From Roseivirga ehrenbergii (GTDB taxonomy: Bacteria > Bacteroidota > Bacteroidia > Cytophagales > Cyclobacteriaceae), in NCBI RefSeq assembly GCF_001593005.1, contig NZ_LQZQ01000049.1, positions 62,001 to 126,000 on the forward strand: DNA of 64,000 nt, written 5' to 3'. The position numbers and the translations under genes are program-made. The notes below the pieces were generated by a model. The model was not told the origin of the DNA. It did not search any database and worked only from the letters and a program-made list of their open reading frames with translations. How positions within the stretch are numbered: the stretch's first letter is position 1; every line of letters starts with the position of its first letter. Positions 49,578 to 57,307 of this stretch are shown here, one piece after another.

Positions 49578-52184
49578 TTATTCGCTTCTTAGGCTCTTTA
49601 CTGGGTTTGCCTTGGCGGCCTTAAAGGTTTGTAAGCCTACGGTAAGCCATGCAATGACGAGCGCAGCAAGGCCAGCCAATAAGAAATACCAGATTTCAAG
49701 ATCGATATGATAGGCGAATTCATCCAACCATGATTTCAGTAAGAAATAGCTTAAAGGAAGCGCAATCAGAATGGCCAATACAATCATTTGGTTAAAATCG
49801 ACAGAGAGTAACCTAACGATGTTTGAATTACTGGCGCCTAGCGCTTTTCTAACTCCAATTTCTTTAGAGCGTCTTTCTGCGGTAAAAGCAGCCAATCCGA
49901 AAATGCCTAGGCAAGAAATGATAATGGCTATTCCTCCAAAGTATTTTGAAAGTGTGGAAATACGTTCTTCAGAAGCATATTGAATGGCGTAGTCTTGGTC
50001 TAAAAAGGTGTAATTGAAATCGAAACCAGCATTGTATTCTTTGTAAAGCTTTGAGATTCTATCAATGGTATTGCGCTCTTGTCCGGGTTCAATCCGAACC
50101 AAAATATTCATCATTCTTTGGTCTTCTAGTTTGAAGAACATTGGGGTGATTGGCTCATGTAAAGAACTGAAATTAAAGTCTTCCACCACACCAATGATTT
50201 GCATGTCTTTGCCCCAAAGCCTTACGGTTTGCCCTATTGGATTGATCAACCTCATTACTTTAACTGCCTCCTGATTTATGATGAGTTTAGAAATGTCTGT
50301 GGTTAGTTCTCTAGAAAAACTTCTGCCTTCAATAATATCTACGCCAAGCGTTTCTATAAAATCATAAGTCACCGTCATATTACCGAATCGGGTTTGCACG
50401 TCCTCGTTTTTTTCTGGCCAGTGCACATCGGTAGTGTAACTTCCGCCACTAATAATGGTATGTTGCGTACCGCCTGCATTGATTACTCCAGGGGTGTTTT
50501 TGAGTTGATCGATAAAGGTGTCTAGGTTCTCTGTTACTTTGCCTTCGTTGGCAAAGAGAATCAGGTTTTCCTTATTGTAACCTATGTTCTTGTTCTGTAC
50601 GAATTCAATTTGTTTTGAAACCACCAGTACAGCTGCAATGAGAACAACAGATAAAGTAAACTGAAAAACAACCAAGCCTTTTCTCACCCAAAGTTCACCC
50701 AATGAATTCTTGATTTTCCCTTTAAGAATGGTAGTTACTTTGAATCCCGACAAGTAAAGCGCAGGATAACTTCCCGCTATCAATCCAGTGATTACTAGAA
50801 TGGCGAAAAGCAAAATGAGCAAATTAGAACTGAGTTGAAAAACGATCTGCTTGCCCGTAATCACATTGAACTGAGGAAGAATAAGCACAACCAACACCAA
50901 GGCTACTAGAATAGAAATGAAGGTCATGAGAAATGCCTCTTCCAAATACTGCCAAATTAGGGCTTCGCGTCTGGCGCCTATGGCTTTTTTAACGCCAATT
51001 TCTTTGGTTCTTCGTGAGGCTTTGGCCGTAGAAAGGTTCATAAAGTTGATGCAGGCGATCAGCAGAATGAAAATTGAAATAATAGAGAAGAGTCTTACAT
51101 ATTCTATTCTACCACCCGATTGTACACCATTTTCATAATTGGAGTACAGGTATTTATCGGAATAGGGGCGAACGAACGGAGTTACATTAGATTTAGGCGC
51201 TTTTTCCTTTACAAATGGTGCAAGCTTTTCATTGAGCTGGTCAACATCTGTTCCTTTGGCCAATTTGACATAGGTAAGCGCATTATAATTGCCCCAATGT
51301 TTACCTTCGCCCAGCATATCAGCGAAGATATCGAAGGGTAAAACAAAGTCGAATTCTTCAGTAGAATTGGCGGGAACATCTTCGAAAACTCCCGAAACCT
51401 GAAGGTCTTTGCTGAACTCCAACACTTGCCATTTTATGTTTTGGCCCATGGCTTTTTCTGGGTTTCCAAATAAGCTTGTGGCCAAGCTTTCAGAAATAGC
51501 AATGGACTCTTTGTTTACTAGTGCGCTTGTGGCTGAGCCATAAATCAGCGGAAAGGTGAAAAGCTCGAAATAGCGTTTTCCGGCAAATCTGCCCGAAGCT
51601 TTAATCGTTTTCTCAGAAGTTGTTAGTGGCATTTTACCGAACCAAAAGGAGGGGGTGGCCTGTAAGCCAATTTCTATTTCCGGTACTTCTTGCTCCAAGG
51701 CTTCGGCCAGTATGGCTTGCGTGTCTTCTTGCGTATTGAGGGTGCCCGACTCTTCATGGTGAAGCATGACCTGAAAAAGCTGGTCATCGAGCTTGTGGAA
51801 TTTATCTACGCTTAATTCATCGGTTACCCAAAGGTAGATGAGTAGGGTGCAGGCCAATCCGGTGGAAAGGCCAATTAGATTGATTAGAAATGCGCTTTTG
51901 TAGCGCAGAAAATTTCTGTAGCTGACTAATAAGTTGTGTTTGAACATACCGTAATAATTGAGTTTTTGATTTCCTTCTAATTTTCGGATTATGCTGGGCC
52001 TGAACAGCTTTAGCACGTCTTTCTTGAATAACCTTTTTGCCTTTTGTACTCCGTGGTTTTCGGCATTCGCCTCAAACCGTTCTAATAAATCACCTTCAAT
52101 GTCTTCTTTGTACTCGGCTCTGCAGAACCACCTGAAGAACCTGAGCCAAAACTTTGAAGGCTGAATATTGTCATGTGACCGCAT
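49578..52184 (-). CDS. ABC transporter permease with N-terminal prefix domain
   Basis: The 868-aa protein has two MacB/FtsX units: helices near residues 95-115 and three more at 375-460, then a second set ending with the C-terminal trio. The first 80 residues (FRWFCRAEYKEDIEGDLLER, FEANAENHGVQKAKRLFKKD) form a soluble helical prefix domain like those on Bacteroidota permeases next to PadR genes. Large extracytoplasmic domains lie between helices. It probably exports or processes envelope molecules with an ATPase encoded elsewhere. It follows padR by 5 bases. Confidence 0.9.
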   Translation of the reverse strand: MRSHDNIQPSKFWLRFFRWFCRAEYKEDIEGDLLERFEANAENHGVQKAKRLFKKDVLKLFRPSIIRKLEGNQKLNYYGMFKHNLLVSYRNFLRYKSAFLINLIGLSTGLACTLLIYLWVTDELSVDKFHKLDDQLFQVMLHHEESGTLNTQEDTQAILAEALEQEVPEIEIGLQATPSFWFGKMPLTTSEKTIKASGRFAGKRYFELFTFPLIYGSATSALVNKESIAISESLATSLFGNPEKAMGQNIKWQVLEFSKDLQVSGVFEDVPANSTEEFDFVLPFDIFADMLGEGKHWGNYNALTYVKLAKGTDVDQLNEKLAPFVKEKAPKSNVTPFVRPYSDKYLYSNYENGVQSGGRIEYVRLFSIISIFILLIACINFMNLSTAKASRRTKEIGVKKAIGARREALIWQYLEEAFLMTFISILVALVLVVLILPQFNVITGKQIVFQLSSNLLILLFAILVITGLIAGSYPALYLSGFKVTTILKGKIKNSLGELWVRKGLVVFQFTLSVVLIAAVLVVSKQIEFVQNKNIGYNKENLILFANEGKVTENLDTFIDQLKNTPGVINAGGTQHTIISGGSYTTDVHWPEKNEDVQTRFGNMTVTYDFIETLGVDIIEGRSFSRELTTDISKLIINQEAVKVMRLINPIGQTVRLWGKDMQIIGVVEDFNFSSLHEPITPMFFKLEDQRMMNILVRIEPGQERNTIDRISKLYKEYNAGFDFNYTFLDQDYAIQYASEERISTLSKYFGGIAIIISCLGIFGLAAFTAERRSKEIGVRKALGASNSNIVRLLSVDFNQMIVLAILIALPLSYFLLKSWLDEFAYHIDLEIWYFLLAGLAALVIAWLTVGLQTFKAAKANPVKSLRSE

Positions 52185-52189
52185 GACGA

Positions 52190-52519
52190 TTAATCGTTAA
52201 GTGCTATTTCTGGAATGGCTTTCCACAAACTTAGGCGCTGTTCTTTGGCTTCGCGAAGCGTAGTTTTGCCTAAACTGGTAACGGTAAAAAACCGTTTTCT
52301 TTTTCCGCCCCGCACTTTGGTGGCTTCGCCAAATTCAGAAGTCAGAAATCCTTTGTCTTCCAATCTTCTTAATACTGTTTGCAAAGCACCAATGCTTACC
52401 GAGCGCTCCAAGCGCGATTCCATTTCATCGATAATCGCTACTCCGTAGGCCTCACCATGTAAAATGGCTACCGTTAAGAGCACAATTTCCTCGAATTCAC
52501 CAAGGTTATGTTTACCCAT
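52190..52519 (-). CDS. PadR family transcriptional regulator
   Basis: The 109-aa winged-helix protein has LGEFEEIVLLTVAILHGEAYGVAIIDEME and SVSIGALQTVLRRLEDKGFL, then the wing RGGKRKRFFTVTSLGKTTL. It lies 5 bases upstream of the permease in one leftward operon. It resembles the PadR gene at 41451, but the wing is more basic. It probably represses its own operon. A -7 box was not found. Confidence 0.92.
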   Translation of the reverse strand: MGKHNLGEFEEIVLLTVAILHGEAYGVAIIDEMESRLERSVSIGALQTVLRRLEDKGFLTSEFGEATKVRGGKRKRFFTVTSLGKTTLREAKEQRLSLWKAIPEIALND

Positions 52520-52661
52520 TGTTTTATTATTTACCTTAAATGTAGTTAATATAAAAATGGAAGCAAGAGATGGTGTGAATTATTTTTACCTGTATTGTAG
52601 TTTATATTGATTGTTCCCTTTGATGAGTGAGACATCCAAAATCCAATATTTGAACTGATGT

Positions 52662-52708
52662 CCGCCCTCCTTGCCTACGCGAAGCTTCAGCAAAGCGAGG
52701 TGGGGCGG
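52662..52708. repeat. Imperfect GC-rich inverted repeat
   Basis: CCGCCC (52662-52667) and GGGCGG (52703-52708) are the ends of an imperfect hairpin of about 47 bases with an internal GAAGCTTC palindrome (52681-52688). It lies in the 428-base gap between padR and the Mrr-like gene. Confidence 0.4.
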
Positions 52709-52770
52709 TAGGTGGGGGATTATAAAGTACTATGAACAGACAAACTGCTATTATAAGAGACAGTCCAGAA

Positions 52771-52810
52771 CCGTCACTGTGAGGAATAAACCGAGCGATA
52801 GCTCAGGTTT
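52771..52810. repeat. Partial REP-like element
   Basis: CCGTCACTGTGAG (52771-52783) resembles the end of element 2 at 28237. AAACC (52788-52792) plus AGC can pair with GCT plus GGTTT (52806-52810). It looks like a truncated copy with no matching right end. Confidence 0.4.
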
Positions 52811-52871
52811 GTGACGCGACAGTCTGTTCGTTTTATTGACGGAGCTTAGGACAGAGCCATGAATTATAATT

Positions 52872-52896
52872 GTCACAGGTTCGGAGAACCTGCGAC
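52872..52896. repeat. Hairpin GTCACAGGTTC/GAACCTGCGAC
   Basis: GTCACAGGTTC (52872-52882) and GAACCTGCGAC (52886-52896) form an 11-position stem with one A-C mismatch and a 3-base loop. It is followed by AGGGTTTAG, with no long T tract. It lies 51 bases downstream of the Mrr-like gene's stop and could serve as its end signal. Confidence 0.4.
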
Positions 52897-52947
52897 AGGG
52901 TTTAGACTTGTTAGGGGTATTTGATAATCATGGGCATTAGCATTTGT

Positions 52948-53859
52948 TTAGGTGTTATGTTTTAAAATTTCCCCCATTGATGCTGAAAAATTTCCTGAAA
53001 TTCTTATTTCAATGTGCATGCCATTGAAGCTATCTATTGTGGTTTTAGAAACTTCTTTAAATTCCTTATTCACATCTCTAATTGATTTTATGTCGAAGAA
53101 TATTGATGTGGATTCTTCAGTTATATTCTTTAAAATTTGTGTTCCATCAAGTTTACTCAATTCGGTTAGATAATACTTGGTATCAAACTTTGCGCTTATT
53201 GCAAATGAGTTTGCGAATCGAATATCTTCTTGCTCATTATTTATTTTTATTTCATAAGGCGGGGTAAGTTCATCTAAATATATTTTTTGTTCTTTCTCGC
53301 TTCTTAAGAAACCAAGTGAACCATCTTGCCATTTTCGTTTAAGCAGTTCAGTTAAATCAATGCCATTAATAATTAATGAATCTAGATCTATTTTATCTCC
53401 TTCTCTTAAGTCAGCACTTACTTCAAAATCAAAGCTAATTGGCTTAGTTACTTCTAACAATATGGGGAAGTCAATGTCCAATGACCATTGTTTATTTAGA
53501 ACTTGTTCCGCAGTGCATAACGTAATACCAAGTCGTTTCGCCTTAGAAATTGCAGTAGAGGAAAATCCTCTCTTAGCAACCAAAACCCCTTTATTTGCTT
53601 TTACATCTTGAAGCTTAGAGTGGAATGCGTCAATAGTACCAACTGAAATTTTACTATTATAATCTTTGCATTCGACTACAGTAACAAAGTTTATTCCGCA
53701 ACTTTTACAGCTGACCAAGACATCAATCTGTCTTGGTCCGTCTATTCCCTTTAAGTTTACGTTATGTTCTACCTTTTCATAACTAGGGTTTTTGACAAAT
53801 TTTCTGAAGATTGATTCCGTGAGTTTTTCGAATTCTCGTCCATTGTTTTTTATACCCAT
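52948..53859 (-). CDS. Mrr-like restriction endonuclease-fold protein
   Basis: The 303-aa protein has a PD-(D/E)xK nuclease core at the N-terminus: GIDGPRQIDVLV (Asp46), VVECKDYNS (Glu63, Lys65) and KGVLVAKRGFSSTAISKAKRLG, the Mrr_cat pattern. A CKSC pair (51-54) could bind a metal. The C-terminal half is not recognised. Mrr-type enzymes cut methylated or foreign DNA or act in stress responses. It lies 28 bases downstream of the antitoxin gene in the same direction, so it could be co-transcribed with the toxin-antitoxin operon. Confidence 0.8.
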   Translation of the reverse strand: MGIKNNGREFEKLTESIFRKFVKNPSYEKVEHNVNLKGIDGPRQIDVLVSCKSCGINFVTVVECKDYNSKISVGTIDAFHSKLQDVKANKGVLVAKRGFSSTAISKAKRLGITLCTAEQVLNKQWSLDIDFPILLEVTKPISFDFEVSADLREGDKIDLDSLIINGIDLTELLKRKWQDGSLGFLRSEKEQKIYLDELTPPYEIKINNEQEDIRFANSFAISAKFDTKYYLTELSKLDGTQILKNITEESTSIFFDIKSIRDVNKEFKEVSKTTIDSFNGMHIEIRISGNFSASMGEILKHNT

Positions 53860-53887
53860 TATAAATTAGCCTGATTTACTGCTTTAA

Positions 53888-54193
53888 TTACAACTTTATC
53901 GATAACTCAATTTCTCCACCTAAACCCAGTTCCACAATCTTCTTAAGGGTAGAAAGGCGCACTTCTTTAATGTTGTTTTCAATTTTAGAAATGTATGATT
54001 TAGTAGTGCCTACTTTTTCTGCCAATTGCGCTTGAGTAAGGCCTTTTTCTAAACGGGCTTCATGGATTAAAGTGCCAATCTTAAAGTTCTCATAACCATC
54101 TTCTAACTCGGTGCGGCTGGATGTACCCACTTCTCCAAAATGCTTGTCTTTGAATTGATCTAGGCTTGTGATATTATTTTTGCTCTTGCTCAT
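53888..54193 (-). CDS. HigA-type antitoxin, XRE family
   Basis: The 101-aa protein has a Cro/C1-type helix-turn-helix (EARLEKGLTQAQLAEKVGTT; KSYISKIENNIKEVRLSTL, about residues 45-85). The N-terminal part (residues 1-40) is acidic and flexible, as expected for a neutralising arm. It overlaps the upstream toxin gene by 20 bases in toxin-first order, typical of HigBA. It likely binds the palindrome at 54533-54556 to repress the operon. Confidence 0.88.
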   Translation of the reverse strand: MSKSKNNITSLDQFKDKHFGEVGTSSRTELEDGYENFKIGTLIHEARLEKGLTQAQLAEKVGTTKSYISKIENNIKEVRLSTLKKIVELGLGGEIELSIKL

Positions 54194-54515
54194 ATTCTTT
54201 CTTGATTTTCAAGGCTTTTTCAATTTCGCCCTTTGGTGTCTTTTGGCTTTTCTTCTGAAAGCCATTCATGATAACTACAATTTTGCCTTCGTCAAAAAAA
54301 CAAAAAACTCGGTAAATGTTACTTCCAGATTGTACCCTCACTTCATACAAGCCTTGCGTTCCCTTTAAGTGTTTTAAATAGGTTTCTGGAACGGTTTGTA
54401 CTTCCTCAATTAGGCTTAAAGTCCAAACTATCTTCTTTTTGACTTTATCGGTTTGTTTGATAAAGAAGGTTTCGAAGTAATTCTTGTAGAAAACTACTGT
54501 ACGTATCTTGGTCAC
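54174..54515 (-). CDS. RelE/HigB-type toxin
   Basis: The 113-aa protein resembles phage-type Gp49/HigB toxins of the RelE superfamily: VFYKNYFETFFIKQTDKVKKK, LKGTQGLYEVRVQSGSNIYR, VFCFFDEGKIVVIMNGFQKK and TPKGEIEKALKIKKEY. Such toxins cleave mRNA in the ribosome. It precedes the antitoxin (overlap 20 bases) and has a palindromic operator 18 bases upstream of its start. Confidence 0.88.
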   Translation of the reverse strand: MTKIRTVVFYKNYFETFFIKQTDKVKKKIVWTLSLIEEVQTVPETYLKHLKGTQGLYEVRVQSGSNIYRVFCFFDEGKIVVIMNGFQKKSQKTPKGEIEKALKIKKEYEQEQK

Positions 54516-54532
54516 CTATCAAAGATAGAAAT

Positions 54533-54556
54533 AAAGTTTCACTTTAGTGAAACTTT
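54533..54556. promoter_or_regulatory. Toxin-antitoxin operator
   Basis: AAAGTTTCACT (54533-54543), TT, then AGTGAAACTTT (54546-54556) form a perfect 11-2-11 inverted repeat. It lies 18 bases upstream of the toxin ATG, in promoter position. It is the likely binding site for the XRE antitoxin. Confidence 0.72.
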
Positions 54557-54566
54557 TCACTGACTT

Positions 54567-54932
54567 ATTCCGCCCCTTCAGGGCTTAAGTAGAAGAGGTG
54601 CTTTTTACGAAGGGCTGCACCCTTCGTTTGGATATGTCGCCCTTTCAGGGCTGTGAGAGGCAGTATTTTTTTGCTCTTTGTCGCTTCTAAGAAGCTAGAT
54701 GTTTTGAACTGAAAGCCCTGTAAGGGCTAGATATTGTAGGGACGGGTGCAGCCCGTCCCTAGTTTAGCACAAAATTAAATAAGCCCTGTAGGGGCGGGAT
54801 ACATTTTTCTTCCCACGAAGCGATCGGAATCAGGATGAAAAGTAGTGTGAGAATAACGGACTAATGTAGTAGATATGCTGGTGAAGAATACTGACAGTGG
54901 TGAAAATCCTCGTTGCAAACGAGGATTAGTGG
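54567..54932. repeat. Long direct repeat, copy A
   Basis: This 366-bp stretch matches copy B at 56071-56424. The first 150 bases differ at about six positions (both contain GGTGCTTTTTACGAAGGGCT), then similarity drops. It contains several internal hairpins: GGGACGGG/CCCGTCCC (54739-54759), AATCCTCGTT/AACGAGGATT (54905-54927) and CCCTGTAAGGG-type words. The two copies bracket the Fic gene. No transposase is inside. Bases 54933-55050 show nothing further. Confidence 0.85.
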
Positions 54933-55050
54933 GTTCCTCATTTCTTTCCTTGAGCCTGCCTGATTTCTACGGATTATGTATTCCTCTTTGTGACTCTCTG
55001 TGTCCTTTGCGGTAAATCCTTATGACGGTTTTTTGAGTAGAAGAAGTGGC

Positions 55051-56007
55051 TCAACTAAACTTATACTTAGTAAGCCTTTTATCCCCAAGCTTAAGTAGGA
55101 TGCCTTTTTCCACAGCAAGTTTTAAATCTCTGCTGGCGGTTGCGGATGAGATCTCTTTGAAATGTTTGAGGTACTCTATTCTAGAAAACTCTGATCCCAA
55201 AAATTTCTCTTTGAAAATCATTAATCGATCATGATTTGAAAGGCTCGGCCGTTGACTGTCCAAAACAATGGCCAGCGCATCATGGATTACGCTTAGCATA
55301 AACTCAATAAAAGGAGTGGCTTGCCCCAATTTATCTGACTTGTTTAGGGATAGATAATACTGATCTTGTTTTTCTTTAATGATTGATTCAACGGGGATGA
55401 ACTCAAATAAGGGGTTATGCTGGGTTAGAATAACGGTTTGCCATAAGCGTCCCATTCTTCCATTTCCATCTACAAAAGGGTGTATAAACTCTAGTTCATA
55501 ATGGAAAACACAGCTTTTGATCAGGGGGATGTCATCGTTTTGCTTGAGGTATTTAAAGAGCTCGTTCATCAAACCATTTACAATTGGGCCTGGTGGTGCT
55601 AAATGTTGAACTTTTGATCCTTTGACCACTCCAACGCCTGTTTTTCTAAACTCGCCTGTCGAATCAATCAAATTATACATCAATGTTTTGTGCGCTTTTT
55701 TGAAGTCGCTGATGGAGTCAAACTTGTAAGCCTGAATGCTATCGTAAACTGTAATGGCATTTTTTACTTCGGTAATGTCTTTAGCGGGAGCAATTACCCT
55801 TTTGTTGTCTAGTAGGGCTGTTATTTTTTCAACCGTTAGTGTGTTTCCCTCAATTTCAAGAGATGACTGAATGGTTTTGATTTTATTCCTCTTCCTTAAT
55901 TCAGTTTGTGGTTTAATTAGATGTGAAGCATTGATCTCACCAATTCGCTCCGAAATGGAGGAAATGAGCTTTAAAATAAAGTTAGTTATTTCGTAAGGTG
56001 GCTTCAT
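55051..56007 (-). CDS. Fic family protein (class II), with C-terminal winged helix
   Basis: I start at the ATG at 56007 (MKPPYEITNFILKLI); an upstream TTG at 56031 lies inside a palindrome. The 318-aa protein has the Fic core HPFVDGNGRMGR (176-187), which catalyses AMP transfer to a target hydroxyl. An N-terminal inhibitory motif SxxxEG lies at residues 49-54 (SLEIEG), so it is a self-inhibited class II Fic. The last 55 residues (SRIEYLKHFKEISSATASRD) look like a winged helix, as in related Bacteroides proteins. That domain may bind the 22-bp palindrome next to the start. Confidence 0.92.
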   Translation of the reverse strand: MKPPYEITNFILKLISSISERIGEINASHLIKPQTELRKRNKIKTIQSSLEIEGNTLTVEKITALLDNKRVIAPAKDITEVKNAITVYDSIQAYKFDSISDFKKAHKTLMYNLIDSTGEFRKTGVGVVKGSKVQHLAPPGPIVNGLMNELFKYLKQNDDIPLIKSCVFHYELEFIHPFVDGNGRMGRLWQTVILTQHNPLFEFIPVESIIKEKQDQYYLSLNKSDKLGQATPFIEFMLSVIHDALAIVLDSQRPSLSNHDRLMIFKEKFLGSEFSRIEYLKHFKEISSATASRDLKLAVEKGILLKLGDKRLTKYKFS

Positions 56008-56029
56008 GATAGTATCATATGATACTATC
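56008..56029. promoter_or_regulatory. 22-bp perfect palindrome at the Fic gene start
   Basis: GATAGTATCAT (56008-56018) and ATGATACTATC (56019-56029) are exact reverse complements. The palindrome abuts the ATG at 56005-56007, so a bound protein would block transcription or translation start. The C-terminal winged helix of the Fic protein is a natural candidate. Confidence 0.7.
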
Positions 56030-56070
56030 AAATGTAAGTAATGTTTTGAGGAAATTGAAGATAATCGTCT

Positions 56071-56424
56071 ATTTCGCCCCTTCCGGGCTTAAGTAGAAGA
56101 GGTGCTTTTTACGAAGGGCTGCACCCTTCGTTTGGGTATTCCGCCCTTTCAGGGCTGTGAGAGGCAGTATTTTTTTGCTCTTTGTCGCTTCTAAGAGGCT
56201 AGATGTTTTGAACTGAAAGCCCTGAAAGGGCGAGATATTGTAAGGACGGGCGTAGCCCGTTCCCTGTAAAGTATAAAATCAAATAAGCCCTGTAAGGGCG
56301 AATATCTTTCGTTCCTGGGGGTAGGATTAAAAGTAGTGTGCGAATAATGGGCTAATGTAGTAGATCTGCTGGTGAAGAGTATTGACAGTAGCGAAAATCC
56401 TCGTTGTAAACGATGATTAGAGGG
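56071..56424. repeat. Long direct repeat, copy B
   Basis: This 354-bp stretch is the second copy of the repeat at 54567-54932. It has the same order of hairpins (CCCTTTCAGGG, GACGGGCGTAGCCCGTTCC). It differs more in its second half. A 267-base ORF on the minus strand (56191-56457) reads through it and is not a gene. Bases 56425-56695 show nothing else that I can name apart from AT-rich DNA. Confidence 0.85.
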
Positions 56425-56695
56425 AGCCCTGAAAGTACGAGGTATCTTTAGTTGCAAACTATGATTCGTTGGGTTATTCCCTCTTTACAACTCTCTGTCT
56501 TTTTTGCAGTTAAATTCAAAATTCAATCAACTCAATTTTTATTCTAGTGTCAGTTCTACAATCTTTTTAAGGGGATAAATATGAGCCACAAAGTGGTGCA
56601 TTTTATGAATGGGCGCTTTAGATTAACCTCGATGCTTCCTCAAAAGCAGAGCATTTTTAATTTTTGATATTTAATGAAAAATTAACAAATCTGTA

Positions 56696-56727
56696 TTTGG
56701 CTATATTATTACGGTAATGTAGCTTTG
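56696..56727 (+). promoter_or_regulatory. Promoter of the small membrane protein gene
   Basis: TTTG (56696-56699) and TAGCTTTG (56720-56727) match the Bacteroidota -33/-7 consensus with a 20-base spacer. The ATG lies 7 bases after the -7 box, so the mRNA is probably leaderless. It has the same geometry as the trp promoter. Confidence 0.72.
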
Positions 56728-56734
56728 GCGCCTA

Positions 56735-57148
56735 ATGAAAAATCTGCGTTTAGGGTATTTTTTAGCAATAGGAATTCTGGTATTGAATGTCTGGGGCTAT
56801 CCATACGCACAATTAAATCAGGATTCTGCAACGTGTTCCGAACTGCTGAGTGAAAGCACTGAAGTTATACCTCTAGTTGCTCAAGATCATCAGTTTTTTC
56901 TTTCAGAAGCTCCATTGTCAGATTCTGAAAAAACTTTCAATGTTGATGTTGTTGAAACTGAAATTGAGGAAGAGTTAACTTCTTCAAAAAAGCACCTTGC
57001 AGGTAGCACATATATGGCTGCTATTATATGCTTACTGTTGCTTGGGTTTTTCTCTAGCCGAAGGGTTAAAAAAGCAACTTTTACACAGCGTTTTTCCTAT
57101 TTAACTTCTCGTCACTGGTATATTGTATATCAGGTTTTTCGTATATAA
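56735..57148 (+). CDS. Small membrane protein of unknown function
   Basis: The 137-aa protein has an N-terminal signal-like helix (LGYFLAIGILVLNVWGYPY), an acidic middle (VDVVETEIEEELTSSKK) and a second hydrophobic helix (YMAAIICLLLLGFFSSRR) before a basic C-terminus. It may be a two-pass or signal-cleaved single-pass protein. No family is recognised. It lies just upstream of the RND operon in the same direction (159 bases), so co-expression is possible. Confidence 0.7.
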   Translation: MKNLRLGYFLAIGILVLNVWGYPYAQLNQDSATCSELLSESTEVIPLVAQDHQFFLSEAPLSDSEKTFNVDVVETEIEEELTSSKKHLAGSTYMAAIICLLLLGFFSSRRVKKATFTQRFSYLTSRHWYIVYQVFRI

Positions 57149-57207
57149 TACTTATTATCAATAGGTTAGGTTTCGTTAAATAGCCTGGTCTAAAATTCTA
57201 TAGCTAA

Positions 57208-57225
57208 GTGACCTATAAAAGTCAC
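57208..57225. promoter_or_regulatory. Inverted repeat upstream of the RND operon
   Basis: GTGAC (57208-57212) and GTCAC (57221-57225), separated by 8 bases, form a dyad. It lies about 83 bases before the adaptor ATG at 57308. It could be an operator. No repressor gene is next to the operon. Confidence 0.35.
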
Positions 57226-57307
57226 AAGAGATCATTTTGTGCTTGTTTGCACTAATCTCAAAAGAAATACCCTTAAAATCTTATTGTTTTTAAATCCCAA
57301 AATTGTG

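Noticed and set aside
56008-56031. TTG start for the Fic protein
   Set aside because: The codons would lie within the 22-bp palindrome, and the ATG at 56007 begins the conserved region.
54567-56424. CRISPR array
   Set aside because: The repeats are two long copies with internal hairpins, not short evenly spaced repeats with unique spacers, and there is no cas gene.
56191-56457. 88-aa ORF on the minus strand
   Set aside because: It lies inside direct-repeat copy B and reads through its hairpins; copy A has no equivalent intact frame.
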